Shown here: piece after piece, positions 1 to 12,100 of the stretch
Layout of the letters: the number at the start of each line of letters is the position of its first letter
How positions within the stretch are numbered: position 1 is the first letter of the stretch
From: Fistularia commersonii
Taxonomy: Eukaryota > Chordata > Actinopteri > Syngnathiformes > Fistulariidae
Length of the DNA stretch: 64,000 nt
Direction of reading: 5' to 3'
Assembly: GCA_037954325.1 (NCBI GenBank)
Contig: JBBMNZ010000026.1
Span: 5,955,501 to 6,019,500 of the forward strand
The notes under the pieces: generated by a model
The model's database searches: none
What the model was told of the DNA's origin: nothing
Seen by the model: only the letters and a program-made list of their open reading frames with translations
Program-made: the position numbers and the translations under genes

Positions 1-307
1 GAAGTTTCAGAACAAAAGGCCACTATGATCGATAACATTTGGAAATCGAGTCACGCGTGGACGCTGTGATCTTGGAAGGGTGGTCGGGACTGCGTGTAGA
101 CGCGAGTGGGCGCCAATCTACAGCTGGAGGTGGTTCAGACGACCGACGGAGGAAGAGCACTCCCTTGATGCGGTTAATGTTAGCCTGAGCGAGATTGTAC
201 GCAGGCAGTCCTCCTCCGTGTGTTTTTTCCCCGTTAAACTCGTTTCTTTTAGCTAAAAACAGAAGTTTGGAGTCGTAACCAGAGTTTCCATCGACCGCGC
301 CGACAAG
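1..307 (+). promoter_or_regulatory. mob1a: mob1a proximal 5' region / 5'UTR
   Basis: This is the sequence directly before the mob1a ATG at 308. It should contain the 5'UTR and part of the promoter. I see no TATA box at a useful distance and cannot place the transcription start. Position 1 lies inside unannotated upstream sequence, so any gene to the left is not visible. Confidence 0.4.
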
Positions 308-3010
308 ATGAGCTTTCTATTGTAAGTAAAGTTAGCAATCGGATGCTACGTAAGTTAGAGCCTGTTAGAGCTTGCAGTTAACGTTAGCTACAAGTTCCAG
401 CAGGGGAAGTGACTTAAAACGAAGACACCGTAACGGAAATTCCGTTCAGACAACTGTCTTTTTGTTTAGGAAGAAAACTTAAAAAAGTATTTTACCTTTC
501 TAATTATTCCCCATTATATATGGCCGCAATGTAGTTGGCTATTGTCTCCCAGCAACTGCCAGTATTAACTATTAAACTACGTGCTAACTTGGCTAGCTTT
601 GCGGTTATCGCTAGCACAGAGTTTTGTTAGCAGCCCTTCCCGTCTTTTCAGAAAAAAAAAACTTTAATCATGTGGACAGAATTTGTATTCATTTACGCAC
701 GTTTGTGTCTACACACAGTTGTCCGCCTTCGTATTTAAACGGTGCTGTCATATTTTTGTCTGTCATGTGAAGTTTAACTATATTACATATTGAAAAAGCT
801 CGAACAGCATCCCGATTTCAAGATTTCGCAACAGAAATAGCGGAAGCGAAAATGTGTCATCATTTGATAAGATTTGCGTCATTTCATCGCCAAGTGGTCT
901 TTTTTTTAACAAAACCGTGTATAAGGCCCGCAGGTAGCATATACGCAGACGGTTGTTAAGCCCCATTGATGTTTCTTTCCAGTAGCAGTCGCTCATCCAA
1001 GACATTTAAGCCGAAAAAGAACATCCCGGAAGGCTCCCATCAGTATGAGCTGCTGAAACACGCCGAAGCAACCCTGGGCAGTGGGAACCTGAGGCAGGCT
1101 GTCATGCTCCCCGATGGAGAGGATCTCAATGAGTGGATTGCAGTAAACAGTGAGTGGATGCATACAGATATCAAAATGCAGTTGTCCGTAATGAATTCCC
1201 TGGTATATCAGAAATGTGTATGTCTTATCTATGGTAGTTGATTTTATATCACAATGCAGGCCACTACACAACTGCCCACCTTGTGAATAAGATCTGGTCA
1301 TGTCAAAGTGACAGCGTTCAGCTGTCATTATTAGTAGCGTCTTGTTAACAAAACTATCACTAACTTGTCCGTTTTAGCCGTGGATTTTTTCAACCAGATC
1401 AACATGCTCTACGGCACCATCACGGAGTTCTGCACTGAAACCAGCTGTTCTGTGATGTCAGCAGGGCCAAGGTACCTCTTGAGCTTATTTTGAAGTATAT
1501 GCATTGTATTTCTTGAGACAAATGAATTGTTTTTAAAACGAGAATGATCATTAGTTTACTTGTTTTTATTTATATGGTAGAAATCCGGAAATGAAAAATG
1601 AAATCGTAAGCAACAGAATCACCATCTATAAAACCATTTCTCTTGTGAATTAGTAACTGTGCATACTTGTTTTCACTATCGGTAAAAGAAACTCAAAAGA
1701 GAACAAAAAAACTAGACGCCTGCCCTACATCACCTGGCTCTGTGTCATCAATGACAGTAATGATTACCACTGCATATTTTAGAGAGCTGTCATGTAACAA
1801 GGATACCCCTCCTTTATGCTTTTCTTGGCATAGTGAATTACAAAGACAAATGCAATAGTACATGTTACTTTTCAGTATTAAGATTGTAGAAAAAAAACAC
1901 CTAATTGGAAATCAGTGAGTGCATCAACATGCAGTAAAAATGAATAGAAATAAATGTAAATACTGTATTATTCGCACTGTAAGGTGCACCTTAAAGTCTT
2001 TAATTTTCTCAAATCAATGGTGCGGAAATGGAGGAAGCAACAAGATGACCTGTGCCAAGTAAAGAAGACTAAACAGAGTTTCTGAGGAAACAAAGCGAGT
2101 TGGCTACAGTGGGAGGACAAACTTGAACAGTGGGTTGTTGAACAGAGAGCAGCAAGTAGAAGCGTCTCTTCAATCACTATTTGAATGGAGGCAACAGCGC
2201 TAGCTAGCAACATGAACATCAATGATTTTGGAGGCGGTCCTTATTGGTGGTTTTGTTTTATGAAAAGCTTTGAACTGTGACAAATGGAGTTGGAAAAACA
2301 TTCTTTTCGATGAAGGCGGCGCAAATACCAGTAAGAGCTACCGTTACGGTACCTTATTGTGAATGCACTCTCTTGTTTTTGGAGTGAACGGAGTTGTCAG
2401 AACACTGATTTGTATTCTATTAATGAAGTTTGACTAACTGACTTATCTGACTGTTTTGAAGATATTCCTTTTAGCGCAGCTTCATCTAGTGGATTCATAA
2501 TGCAACCCCAGCCACTACAGTACTTTCTATTCTATGTGCCTTCTAATGTGGTGAGCCCTATATATGAACAGGCCATTCATTGAAGGTGCGCCTTATAATC
2601 CAATGCGCCTTATTGTGCGGAAAATACAATACAATTAAATACAAATACAATAATTTGTTACCATACAATTTTAAGATTTGTTCTGATATTTATGTATCTT
2701 ACAGCTGCACATTATTGTTAAGTAGCTCCACTGCACTATCCACTTTCTGCTGTGTGCGAAATGGAAATGTCCCCAATGTGGGATGATCAAAATAAGATTC
2801 TATTCTATAGTCTAGAGGAAGACCTGAGAGAAGATTTATGGGCGTATTGAGAGAGGATATGAAGGTAGTTTGTGTGAGAGGAGGATACAGAGATGTTAGA
2901 TGGAGAAGGTTGATTTGTTGTGGCAACCCCTGAAGGGAAAAGCCAAAAGGAGGAGGAGGATTTGAAATCTGAAAAAGTGCTTGTTATATGTATATATACT
3001 GCACCAACTT

Positions 3011-3059
<49 letters not shown>

Positions 3060-5361
3060 GTGTGTGTGTGTTCTCCATCTAACATATTTGTGTGTGTGTG
3101 TGTGTGTGTGTGGTAATATACAAGAACCTGCATTGGGTTTTAGTGGCTACTATTTATCTGTGGTCTAGATTTGGCACTTCCTCTAAACTCCCCCTGCAAA
3201 TAGTCTGGGAGATCTGTAATCAGCAGGAAGAAAACAGGCTTCCTGCTGACTGAGCTGACATCAAGAATATGAATGTAGCTAATCCATTTCCTTCTTCTGA
3301 TCTTTTTTTAGAAAGGGTAAACACATCTCAATCACACCAATATATCTCCTTTGCCTGCAGATATGAGTACCACTGGGCCGATGGTACCAATATTAAGAAG
3401 CCTATCAAATGTTCTGCTCCCAAGTACATAGACTACCTGATGACCTGGGTGCAGGATCAGCTGGATGACGAGACACTTTTTCCTTCCAAGATTGGTGAGA
3501 TTTGGCAGAATTCACAGAGATGTTTTCTTTGCAAGCTGAGGGACAATTAAACTCACTGCAGTGACTTTCTGTTTTGGTTTTACATTTGAAGGTGGGAGTT
3601 ATGTACATAAATGACTATAGTCTAGACAGTTCTCTAGTAGACCAAGCATCTCCATACATGTCTTTCCAGTCAACAATGGCACCCTCCCTTGATCCTCAAC
3701 TGTATTTTTCATTTTTAACAGTATTAGGAATGTGATATATTTCTTAATTTTCTGGCTTATTAAGCTGCTTTATTTTCAGTGAAGCATATACATTTTTGGG
3801 CTTAATGCCCCTGTACCAGTCACCTGCCATAGATCATCGTGTGTTGTCCATTTAGATAGCAGAAAGATGAGTGACCATCATTGCAATATACAGATTATAG
3901 ACTTTGGATTTTTCACTGCAGTATGTACTTTGCAGTGGTTGCTTGTCCAGCATTGCTTGTCTTTAAATGTGCATGTGAAAGTTTTACCTTAATATTTAAA
4001 CCGAGTCAACATTATAAATCTCAAAGTTCTTATTTAACTTTAACCCAGTTAGACGAGTGCAGAGGTCACACAACAGAAAAGGCGGTATGTCTTTCCAGAG
4101 CTGTCATTTCTAACTCTGTATAGAGTTTGTTACTACTGATTTGTGTACTAATATAAAAATTTAGTTATGCAAACAACTGTGCAAAGTTTCCTGTGTGTTA
4201 GCCTATGTGTTGAATTCTAAACCAAACATTTTAGTTTCCTTCTTTCTAAAATAGCTCGTCATATAAACAAACTTATCAGAACTAGGCAAAAAAAGGGGTC
4301 ACTCAGACTTGGCCTTTTTTTGGCTGTCATGCTTCGTCTGAAGGTTAACATCCTCTTTTGGATACTGGAGTTACACTGGAGGTATCAAAAGCCCAAAGAG
4401 AACTTAATAAGTGCTGCTTACTTAAACAGCTTTGAGTTTTCATACAGAACCACTAGCTGTAAAATACAATTAATAATAGTATATGGTAAGAAGCTGTCAA
4501 TTCACCAGGGACAAGAGGATAAAGGTGTTGCTGTACTTGTTGTGTTTGCAGGTAGCAGTGGTGTAATTAAATTACAATAATTTACTGTCATTTAGAGAAA
4601 ATATTGGTTTGAAATGCAACCCTTATCCCTTCAAGATCAGCATTCCTCACCATATTTTGTCTCACAGGAGTTCCCTTTCCTAAGAACTTCATGTCTGTGG
4701 CCAAAACAATCCTGAAGCGTCTGTTCAGGGTTTATGCCCACATCTACCACCAACATTTTGACTCGGTGATGCAGCTGCAGGAGGAGGCTCACCTCAACAC
4801 CTCCTTCAAGCACTTCATTTTTTTTGTCCAGGTGAGATATTCCAGACCCAATTTACAAAATGTCACTGGTGTGGGATGTAATTTGGGTCAAACGCTTGCT
4901 GGAACAAATGCATTGCAATGTAAGGCTATTTGCTTCTACTTAACACGGTTCGACTAAATTAAATTACATTTTATTCTACTGATGAAATGAGTTTATTTAG
5001 TGCAATGACTGAAAGGCTTGTAGATGTTGCTTTAAAGAGCAACTTAGTGCAAGCACTTAAATGACTCATGTAAATGATGCCGTTGCAGTGGTAACACAAA
5101 GCTCAGAGGAAAAACAGACCGCCAAGAGGCACATTACACTCAATTTCTGCCTCAACCATTTTTTTACAGAACTCAAACACTGCCTGTCATGAGTAAGAAG
5201 AAATTGCATGAAGAGTGTCATTTTAAGTTGTTTTGATTGATGAATGAATACATTTTTTATTGTTATTATTTTTTTCTTTGTAGGAGTTCAACCTTATCGA
5301 CCGGCGAGAGCTTGCTCCCCTCCAGGACCTGATCGAGAAGCTTGGATCGAAGGACAGATAG
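308..5361 (+). CDS. mob1a: MOB kinase activator 1A, six coding exons
   Basis: Coding exons are 308-321, 983-1149, 1378-1471, 3361-3494, 4668-4831 and 5284-5361; together 651 nt, 216 aa plus stop, the usual MOB1 length. All introns are GT-AG and phases agree. The product is the Hippo-pathway scaffold that binds and activates LATS1/2 and NDR kinases downstream of MST1/2, in cytosol and nucleus. Seen in the sequence: N-terminus MSFLFSSRSSKTFKPKKN; the zinc-site cysteines in FCTETSC (residues about 79 and 84) and histidines in HIYHQH (about 161 and 166); C-terminus LIEKLGSKDR. The GSKDR ending favours MOB1A over MOB1B, which from memory ends TSKDR. Few residues seem to differ from mammalian MOB1A (for example ETSCS for EASCP), in line with strong constraint. 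The first coding exon has only 14 nt, so it escapes ORF scanning. The upstream gene is outside the window. Confidence 0.97.
1963..2630. mobile_element. Degenerate pogo/Tigger-like DNA transposon relic
   Basis: About 670 bp in mob1a intron 3 with imperfect inverted ends: TGTATTATTCGCAC on the left and, read on the opposite strand, TGTATTTTCCGCAC on the right, each followed by a GCGCC/GCACC-type motif. Between them, + strand 2089-2277 translates to a broken peptide containing WEDKLEQWVVEQRAASRSVS, then a stop, then NINDFGGGPYWWFCF. From family knowledge this resembles the CENP-B/Tc5-type DNA-binding region of pogo-like transposases. The in-frame stop and short length mean it is dead. Element boundaries are good to a few bases and no target duplication is certain. 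Confidence 0.6.
2809..2962 (-). repeat. Dispersed repeat copy A (probable LINE 3' end)
   Basis: Read on the - strand this begins with a TTTTGGCTTTTCCCTTCAGG motif and GGTTGCCACAAC, then CTCCATCTAAC and ACCTTCATATCC. The same string order occurs at 37668-37780 on the + strand, so two copies of one family are present. I recognise it as a very common teleost repeat, likely the 3' end of a non-LTR retrotransposon, but cannot name the family with certainty. A CA microsatellite lies just beyond it. Confidence 0.65.
3015..3112. repeat. (AC)n then (GT)n microsatellite
   Basis: An (AC) run of about 42 bp is followed by a (GT) run with a CTCCATCTAACAT interruption and a second (TG) run, inside mob1a intron 3. 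The adjacent AC and GT halves are complementary and could form a hairpin. Confidence 0.95.
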
Positions 5362-7510
5362 ACATTTCATGAAACAGCCTCCTTTTTTTTTTAGGGCGTT
5401 TTCACACCCACCCTGGTCAGTTAGGTTGATTCGGACTCGGCAGACCACGCAAACAGTAGCAGCTTCCATCTTAGATAGAAAGTTGAATGAGGGAGGAATT
5501 TTTCCTCCTGTATGTACAGTCTTTCTCCCAAGTCAAACTTATTGGTCCACCTGTAAGTGGTTGCCACAGAGATTGCAGTGATATACTGTACTTTGGTTCA
5601 CTTGTATCATTCTGTGGGGAAAAATGACCTTAACTGAAAAGAAAGCACTCCAAAGTTTACAGTGATTTGCACCAGCACAAACCAGCAATTGGTGTGAAAA
5701 CGCCCCAAGTTTCTTTTTCAACATTGTCCCCCTTTGAGACCTCTGCTACCTCCAACTTCTGGTCTGAACTCTTGAAATGTGTGCCTTTGTCTTTTCATTT
5801 TCTTCCTCCTGAACAATATGCTGTACTTTTCCTTTTATTCATTCGATCATCTTTTATGCTGTCTTTGAGCCTTTTTTCATTTTTGCCTGTACAGACCACA
5901 TAGGCTAAAGTAACACAATGAACTAAACATTTTTGTTTTTCACAAGATTGTGTTTAAGGACTCTCGAGATGCCGCCTGAATTTTATATTTGACCAGGGCC
6001 ATTAACAAGTAGGGAGAAACCAGTTTCCTTCAAGGGTCGTTGTATATTGTTTACTGTTTGATAGGCATTTTTGTTGCATTTTAAAAATGACTGACCAAAA
6101 ATTGTAACCTCACCTTTAACAAAAAAAAAAAAAGTATCACCAGTGTTTAGTGCAAGTAAGAAGTTGCCTATTCAGAAATGCACCCAACTAATGGCTGTCT
6201 CTGATATCCCACATGTACGAACATAGTTTCTTATCATCTGTCAAATGCAAAAATGGGCATCGATGGGCTGTTGGAGATGCCTCTTTGCCCCACAAATACA
6301 CCATGTTTTACTGCATTGTAGCTTTTTCAGTTTGCTATTGTTATTTTGAATTATTATTGGTATAATTTCAAGCATCTCTCATAGATTAGTAATTTTAAAT
6401 AAGATGCAAGATTTTGTTCTGTAGGGACACTTAATATGCTGTATAGTTATCATTAATAGCCACTTAAGGTTTTCTTTATCATCGCCCTATAAAGGAGTTG
6501 TATAGTTGAAAAAACAGCTGAAATAGTTTAATGTGAATTTTTTGCATAAATTACATTTTCAATCTTTTTTCTGGTGCCGATAGTTTGTGGAACTCTGGAT
6601 GTTAGTTCCCTAAATGCTGGTACTTTTTTTTTTTTAAACTTGAAACCTTTCTCCCTGGTTTAAGACAATAGAGTAATAACTATTGCACCTGTGCACAAAT
6701 AGGACGAATGACCTGAGATGTAATTAGTTTTCCCACAGATGTTTTAATAAGTAACTTGGGCTGTAGCAGCAGGGCTGTTAGTACTGCCATCTTTCAAAAA
6801 AATGAATGCAACTGGGACTTCAGTGTTTTGTTTTTTTTTTGTTTTTTTTTTTAAATATGTGAACAAGGGAATTTGACACATCCTTTGGACCTGAATTCCT
6901 GTTGGACAATCATGTAACCAGTGAGACAGAAGAAACATTAGATTCCTGCATGTCTCAAGGAACCAGCCAATGTGATGTGATCAGGTGCATCAAATATATC
7001 ATTTCATAATGTTTTTTAAAACTTTGTTTTAATTTAGGAACAGATTGGCAGTGCATATCCGTTTATAATGATTTCTTAATAACTATTTTATTAAGATGAC
7101 TTAAACTTCAAGTTTGGCTCCAATCAGTCTCACAAGTAGACACATGTCAAGGTATTTGGCATGATCTGGTTATATTTTAGGATTCCATTTGAATGTATCA
7201 TTTCTCAGATTTAGTTCCTTATTCTAGCAACATATTTGTCTCAGTTTTTTATTTGAACTTAGGGATGAATAAGCACAAGGGCTTTGAAGTAATTGAAAAG
7301 TTTACTAAATTAAAAGAACGGTCCAGTCCTTGAGTGGCCATTTGGATGAGGAGGGGGTGCACAGATGTATGTACTGCGTCCAAAACTTTGCTGTAAATAA
7401 GATCACCATTTTATCTGAACAAAGCTGTGCCTTTACAAAAATGAAAATGTCTCTTATGACAGTATTGGTGGATTTAAAACTCAATAAAATACTAAAAGAC
7501 AACACAGACT
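5362..7510 (+). other. mob1a: mob1a 3'UTR
   Basis: AT-rich sequence with many short T runs and no supportable ORF follows the mob1a stop codon. The first canonical AATAAA on this strand that I could find is at 7483-7488, giving a 3'UTR of about 2.1 kb. The extent is inferred from that signal; no transcript evidence is available here. Confidence 0.6.
7483..7488 (+). terminator. mob1a: Poly(A) signal AATAAA for mob1a
   Basis: Canonical hexamer in CTCAATAAAATAC, followed within about 40 nt by T-rich sequence. It lies before the next gene on the same strand, so it is the best candidate for the mob1a 3' end. Confidence 0.55.
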
Positions 7511-7669
7511 TCCTTTTTTATGATGTAGACTGAAGGACTAATACTGTTAGCCCAACACAAATTGTAATGTTTACATTTAATTGTGGAAGACATATTGGTC
7601 TCACTTATACGGGATTCTTGTTTTATATTTTTAATCAAACAGGATCATCACCATTTAAAAAAAGAAGTC

Positions 7670-7671
<2 letters not shown>

Positions 7672-7712
<41 letters not shown>
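7672..7712. repeat. (TA)n microsatellite
   Basis: About 40 bp of uninterrupted TA dinucleotides between mob1a and trafd1. Confidence 0.95.
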
Positions 7713-7715
<3 letters not shown>

Positions 7716-8124
7716 AGGTCATTTCTTAAACATGATTTACAAGGAGGATTGGAACTAACTAATTAAAACCAAGGTGATGACTTTTGTGATCTACACACAC
7801 ATGACTAATACAGCCAAACTGCTGATATGAATTTCAAATACTTATCAAATCCACTGACATTTATAGATAAATTCGCCCAGATCTTAGGTTTCTGCTTATT
7901 TAATTCGACATGTTCACCCCTTTTAGTTTTCTCACTAATTGTTGATGTAATCCGAAGATAAATACATGTTTCCCACGGTCGAAAAAGTGAAGGCATTTCG
8001 TAGTCACCGGACAGGAAATAGGTGGCATGTATTTGTTCATTACCTAAAATCACACGGCAGTGGATGTCTGATTTTCCCTCTTTTTGTGTGCATTTTCATT
8101 TCTTCCTCTCCTTCACTCCCACCT

Positions 8125-8645
8125 CTCCTATAAATGGAGTCCGCCGGTCTCCGGCCGAGGCCTCATTACAAGCGCACTGTTTGTCCAGCCAATCAACGTC
8201 GTGCCTGCGGAGGAAGATGGACACACGGGATCATAAGACCTCCGTTTTGTCTTCGGGTTAGCGGTTAGGACAATATTACGGAAACGACAACTTGCAGATT
8301 TCAGAACACTGCTATCAACTATTTTCGCCCGGGTCCAAATGGCTCAACGTCATGACCAGTATTGGGTTTGATCAGACGCGGAGGGAGGGTTGATATGTTC
8401 GTGGGCAGCCTGAGAGGCTAGGCTGCGGATATAATTCGCCCTTTTTTCTGTGTGTATTGACAGAGCAAAGAGGAAATCTATTTCTTCGGCTGTCACCGCA
8501 TATTTGTTTTCTACGACTTTCCGTTTTAGTACATTTTGGTATATAGGTGTTACTTAACTGGCAAATGTAACCCCCAAGACGGATTTTTGCCCGGTGACCG
8601 AGCTGCAACCCTACGGACTGAGTACCCCGTCGGTATGACAGCCAG
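8125..8645 (+). promoter_or_regulatory. trafd1: trafd1 promoter and noncoding first exon (inferred)
   Basis: A CCAAT box lies in CAGCCAATCAACG near 8187-8199 and a TATAAA-like string near 8130, in sequence richer in GC than its surroundings. A plausible donor GACAGCCAG|GTTAGT ends a noncoding exon at about 8645. The matching acceptor TTTTGCAG|AAAA at 9033 begins the exon that carries the start codon. The transcription start cannot be fixed from sequence alone. Confidence 0.45.
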
Positions 8646-9055
8646 GTTAGTTACAACACAAGTTATTTAGCAACGGCTAAGCTACAGGCTACGGGAAGGC
8701 TGCTAACAGTTACGAGAACTATTATATCACATAGCTAACCAAGAGTAACATTTTAACTACTCAGACGTTGCACGGCTCTATAAGAACACTTTTTATCCAG
8801 TTTATAAATGCTTGTCGTCTGAGATTTACGCTGAAGGCCACCGTTGGCAAGCTAACATTAGCTGCGGAGTCCGGGTAAGCAGGCGAATCGGAAGAGCTGT
8901 CAACCAGTTTTCACGTGCTAAATACGATAGTGTTTAACGAAATGCCTAGCATATGTAGGGCTGTTTATAGTTGTTTCAATGTAGAGACAGTCGATTAGGT
9001 CACAAGCTAACATGTTTTGGTTGTCTTTTGCAGAAAAACTCATATCAAACAAGGG

Positions 9056-9117
9056 ATGAAGCATTAAGTCGAATTGTTTCCTGACAAATCAGCCAAGCCG
9101 GGATGTATCAACAGTAA
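9056..9117 (+). promoter_or_regulatory. trafd1: Two minimal upstream ORFs in the trafd1 5'UTR
   Basis: ATG AAG CAT TAA at 9056-9067 and ATG TAT CAA CAG TAA at 9103-9117 both precede the trafd1 start at 9155. They lie in the inferred exon 9034-9189. Such short uORFs often reduce main-ORF translation; whether they act here is inference. Confidence 0.5.
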
Positions 9118-9154
9118 CCATCGTCACTCTTCGTGCTCAAGCTCCCGTCAAGCC

Positions 9155-12100
9155 ATGGCAGATGAAAACACTCAGTTCTGTGGCAACTGGTATGTGTGAG
9201 CAAGTTAAATTGAGTGATTATTAAATACTGTACATGAGCATTAATTCCATTTGTTGATCTATTGAAAAACATTTTTCAAACCCTTTAACTCCTTTAGCAA
9301 ACATGAAATTCCAGAGGCAAATTTCACCACACATGAGATCCACTGTCGAAGAAACATTGCGCTGTGTGACGTGTGTCAGGAGCCGGTTCCCCGGTCTGAT
9401 CTTCAGGAGCATAAGAAGCAGGAGCACACACAGGTATCATGAGAACAATGTGAACCCTTGTATGAGATTTCTGCAGCAGGCGTGTTCCTCATTCAAGAGC
9501 ACCAACACAATGTTAATTGTGTTCTGTATGCATAGCTTGGAACAACAACACAGCATCTGCCTATAGGCTCAGAGGCCGGCTGGTAGTGGAGTGGAATTCT
9601 AATGATATATTCTCATACTCTCGGATTACTGCACCTTACTGTCATATGAAAAACCACTCTCTTTTAATTTAACCACCTTTTAATTTTGTTTTTTATTTCA
9701 GATTTCATGCAAGTGTGGTTTAAAAGTTGAGAAAAACCAAATTGATGTTCATCAGGTATTTGTAGAGTGTTTCTTCAATATCATAAACTCATCCATTTTG
9801 ATAAACATACATGAATTGTGACTCTTTACATATTTGTCACATGCAGAGCTCTGAATGTCCTCAGCGGCTGATCCCGTGCCAATACTGTGAACTGGAGCTT
9901 GTTTTCAGTCAATCCAAAGAGCACGAGGATTATTGTGGCGCGCGTACGGAGCCCTGTCCGCACTGCAAGTGCAATGTCATGTTGAGAGAACAAGCTATGC
10001 ATCCAATCTTGTGTGGAAGTTCCACACCACCCCAAGAGAGGAACAACAGCTGCTCAAGTCGTAGTCCAGCAGAACTGCACTCTCCAGAGGCGTGGTTCGA
10101 AGCCCACTCTATCCGAAACCTCCTGAGGCCCCAGGAGAGAGGCCCCAAGGACAACAACATCAGCGCGGCAAAGCTTCAGGCTTTTCCCCGGGCATTCGAT
10201 TCCAGTGTTTACAACAATCTAAGGGGTCCACAAAGCTCTGGAACCTGGAAAAACACTACCCAGAGAAACAATTTCAGCCACTGTGAGTTTGTTTATTTGT
10301 ATCTATCGAAAAGTAACCCACATTTTCAACACCTAACTTGCACAAATTCTGATGCAGTGACGATTTTTTCATTTGTCTGTTTCAAACAAATTATGAGTTT
10401 ATATTTGTATAGGTTGTAGTTTGTGTCACATGATATTCAGATTGACCAGGAAAATGTACCACGGTATTATAAATGGGCTTAAACTGAAGTCAAGTAATGA
10501 CTTAAATCGACAGATGATACTCGTGCTGTATTTTTTCACTCTTTATGTTTACCAAAGAAAGGAAGCAACAAACTGACTTGTAATTTATTCTGTCTTATGC
10601 GTGTCACAAGATGTTTTGCCTCTTTTAATGCATGCTAGTGTGAACCTCAAGGTCAACAACAGATCAGTCAACCTGCTGTGCTCGCTTGTGTTCACATTTT
10701 AATGGAATTGATTATGTAGTTATTTTCAGCCCAAGTATGCATATTGTTTTTAAAGCGTTAACTTCCTGTGCTGAGGTTACATTGTTACTACCATTTGTTT
10801 TCCTCGTAGTGCTGGAGCAGAGTGATCTCATGAGTCACAGCACCAGTGGATGGCCACTTAGTGGTCAGACTCAAGATGAGGATTCATCTGGCCTTGACTA
10901 CATGTTGGCACTCAGCCTGCAGAGCGATGGGGAGTCTGTAGCCGGTGGGGTAGAGTCCAATCCTTGGAGTGATATCTGGGGCGACATGATTGGAAAAACA
11001 TCTAGTAGTTCCAACAACAACTACCCAAACTTCACCATGGGCACAAGTCCAGTCCAGGACCATGATCAAACAGGTGAAAAGGATGTTGATATACACAAAG
11101 TTAGTTATCGTATGCTAGTTTTGTAGCAACCGTAAGGCTGGCAGGATGTATGTCAAGCCAGGTCTATGAATATTTCCGATTGGTTGCACACAATTTGTCT
11201 TGTAGCATACAAGGGTAGCATAGAAAGCAGTTCCTGAATTTTCACCATAAATATATATTTATCTTACAGATATAATGCTACCATGTGAGTTTTGTGAAGA
11301 GCTATTTCCCGAAGAGGACCTCATATTGCATCAGGTTTGAGAAGTAACTCTTTTTAGTTGCTATGTTTCACTATGTTTTCACTTAAAACACACTGCTATA
11401 TTACAGGGTATACATTCTTAACTCTCACTGAACACAGTGATTTATCATTTTTGGCACAATCTCTCAAAACATAGGCGTTAAGGATTTGGATTTTACTCTG
11501 TACTTACAAACAAATTAGTATATAGGAAAGAAGGCGCCATGATACATCAAGGATTCTGATGTCTGCATAAGTAGTATATCCACAGTTATGACATCATCTC
11601 TACTGGTATATGCTGTTAGAAATCAACCCTACAATAAGAATATTTAATTGGTCAGTATTTTGCTCCCCATGTTCATTTTTTGTTTCATTCAGTTATACAA
11701 TTGTATGGAAAAAAAAACCATTTGATTATCCTGAAATCCTCGGATTATGAAGCCTTGTGTGTTAAGTATTGGTTCATACAATTCCACAGGAGTTTTGATT
11801 TGCAAATACTTGCTCTAATTTTAAGCCAATTTATTGAGTGTAGGCAAGCATTTCATGACGAAAGTAAATGCATCAACTCTTTGTAAATATACCACCAATT
11901 AAATTCACATGGCGCCCACGAATGCAGATTGATGCGTCTTGAGGCCAAAATTTGTGTTCTGCATCACTGTTTTGCAAAAATTCACTAAAATACCTGTATG
12001 CAAACAGTTTCGCAAATGCATTCATCTGTACTTGTTGAAGACTTTTCACAGTGCAGTAGCAGCCTTTTTAATACCCGTCACTCATCTTCCTCTCTCGTCA

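Noticed and set aside
6486..6495. CCTATAAAGG, a second CArG match
   Set aside because: It lies in the mob1a 3'UTR, a gene with no muscle-specific logic; consistent with the chance rate of this short motif.
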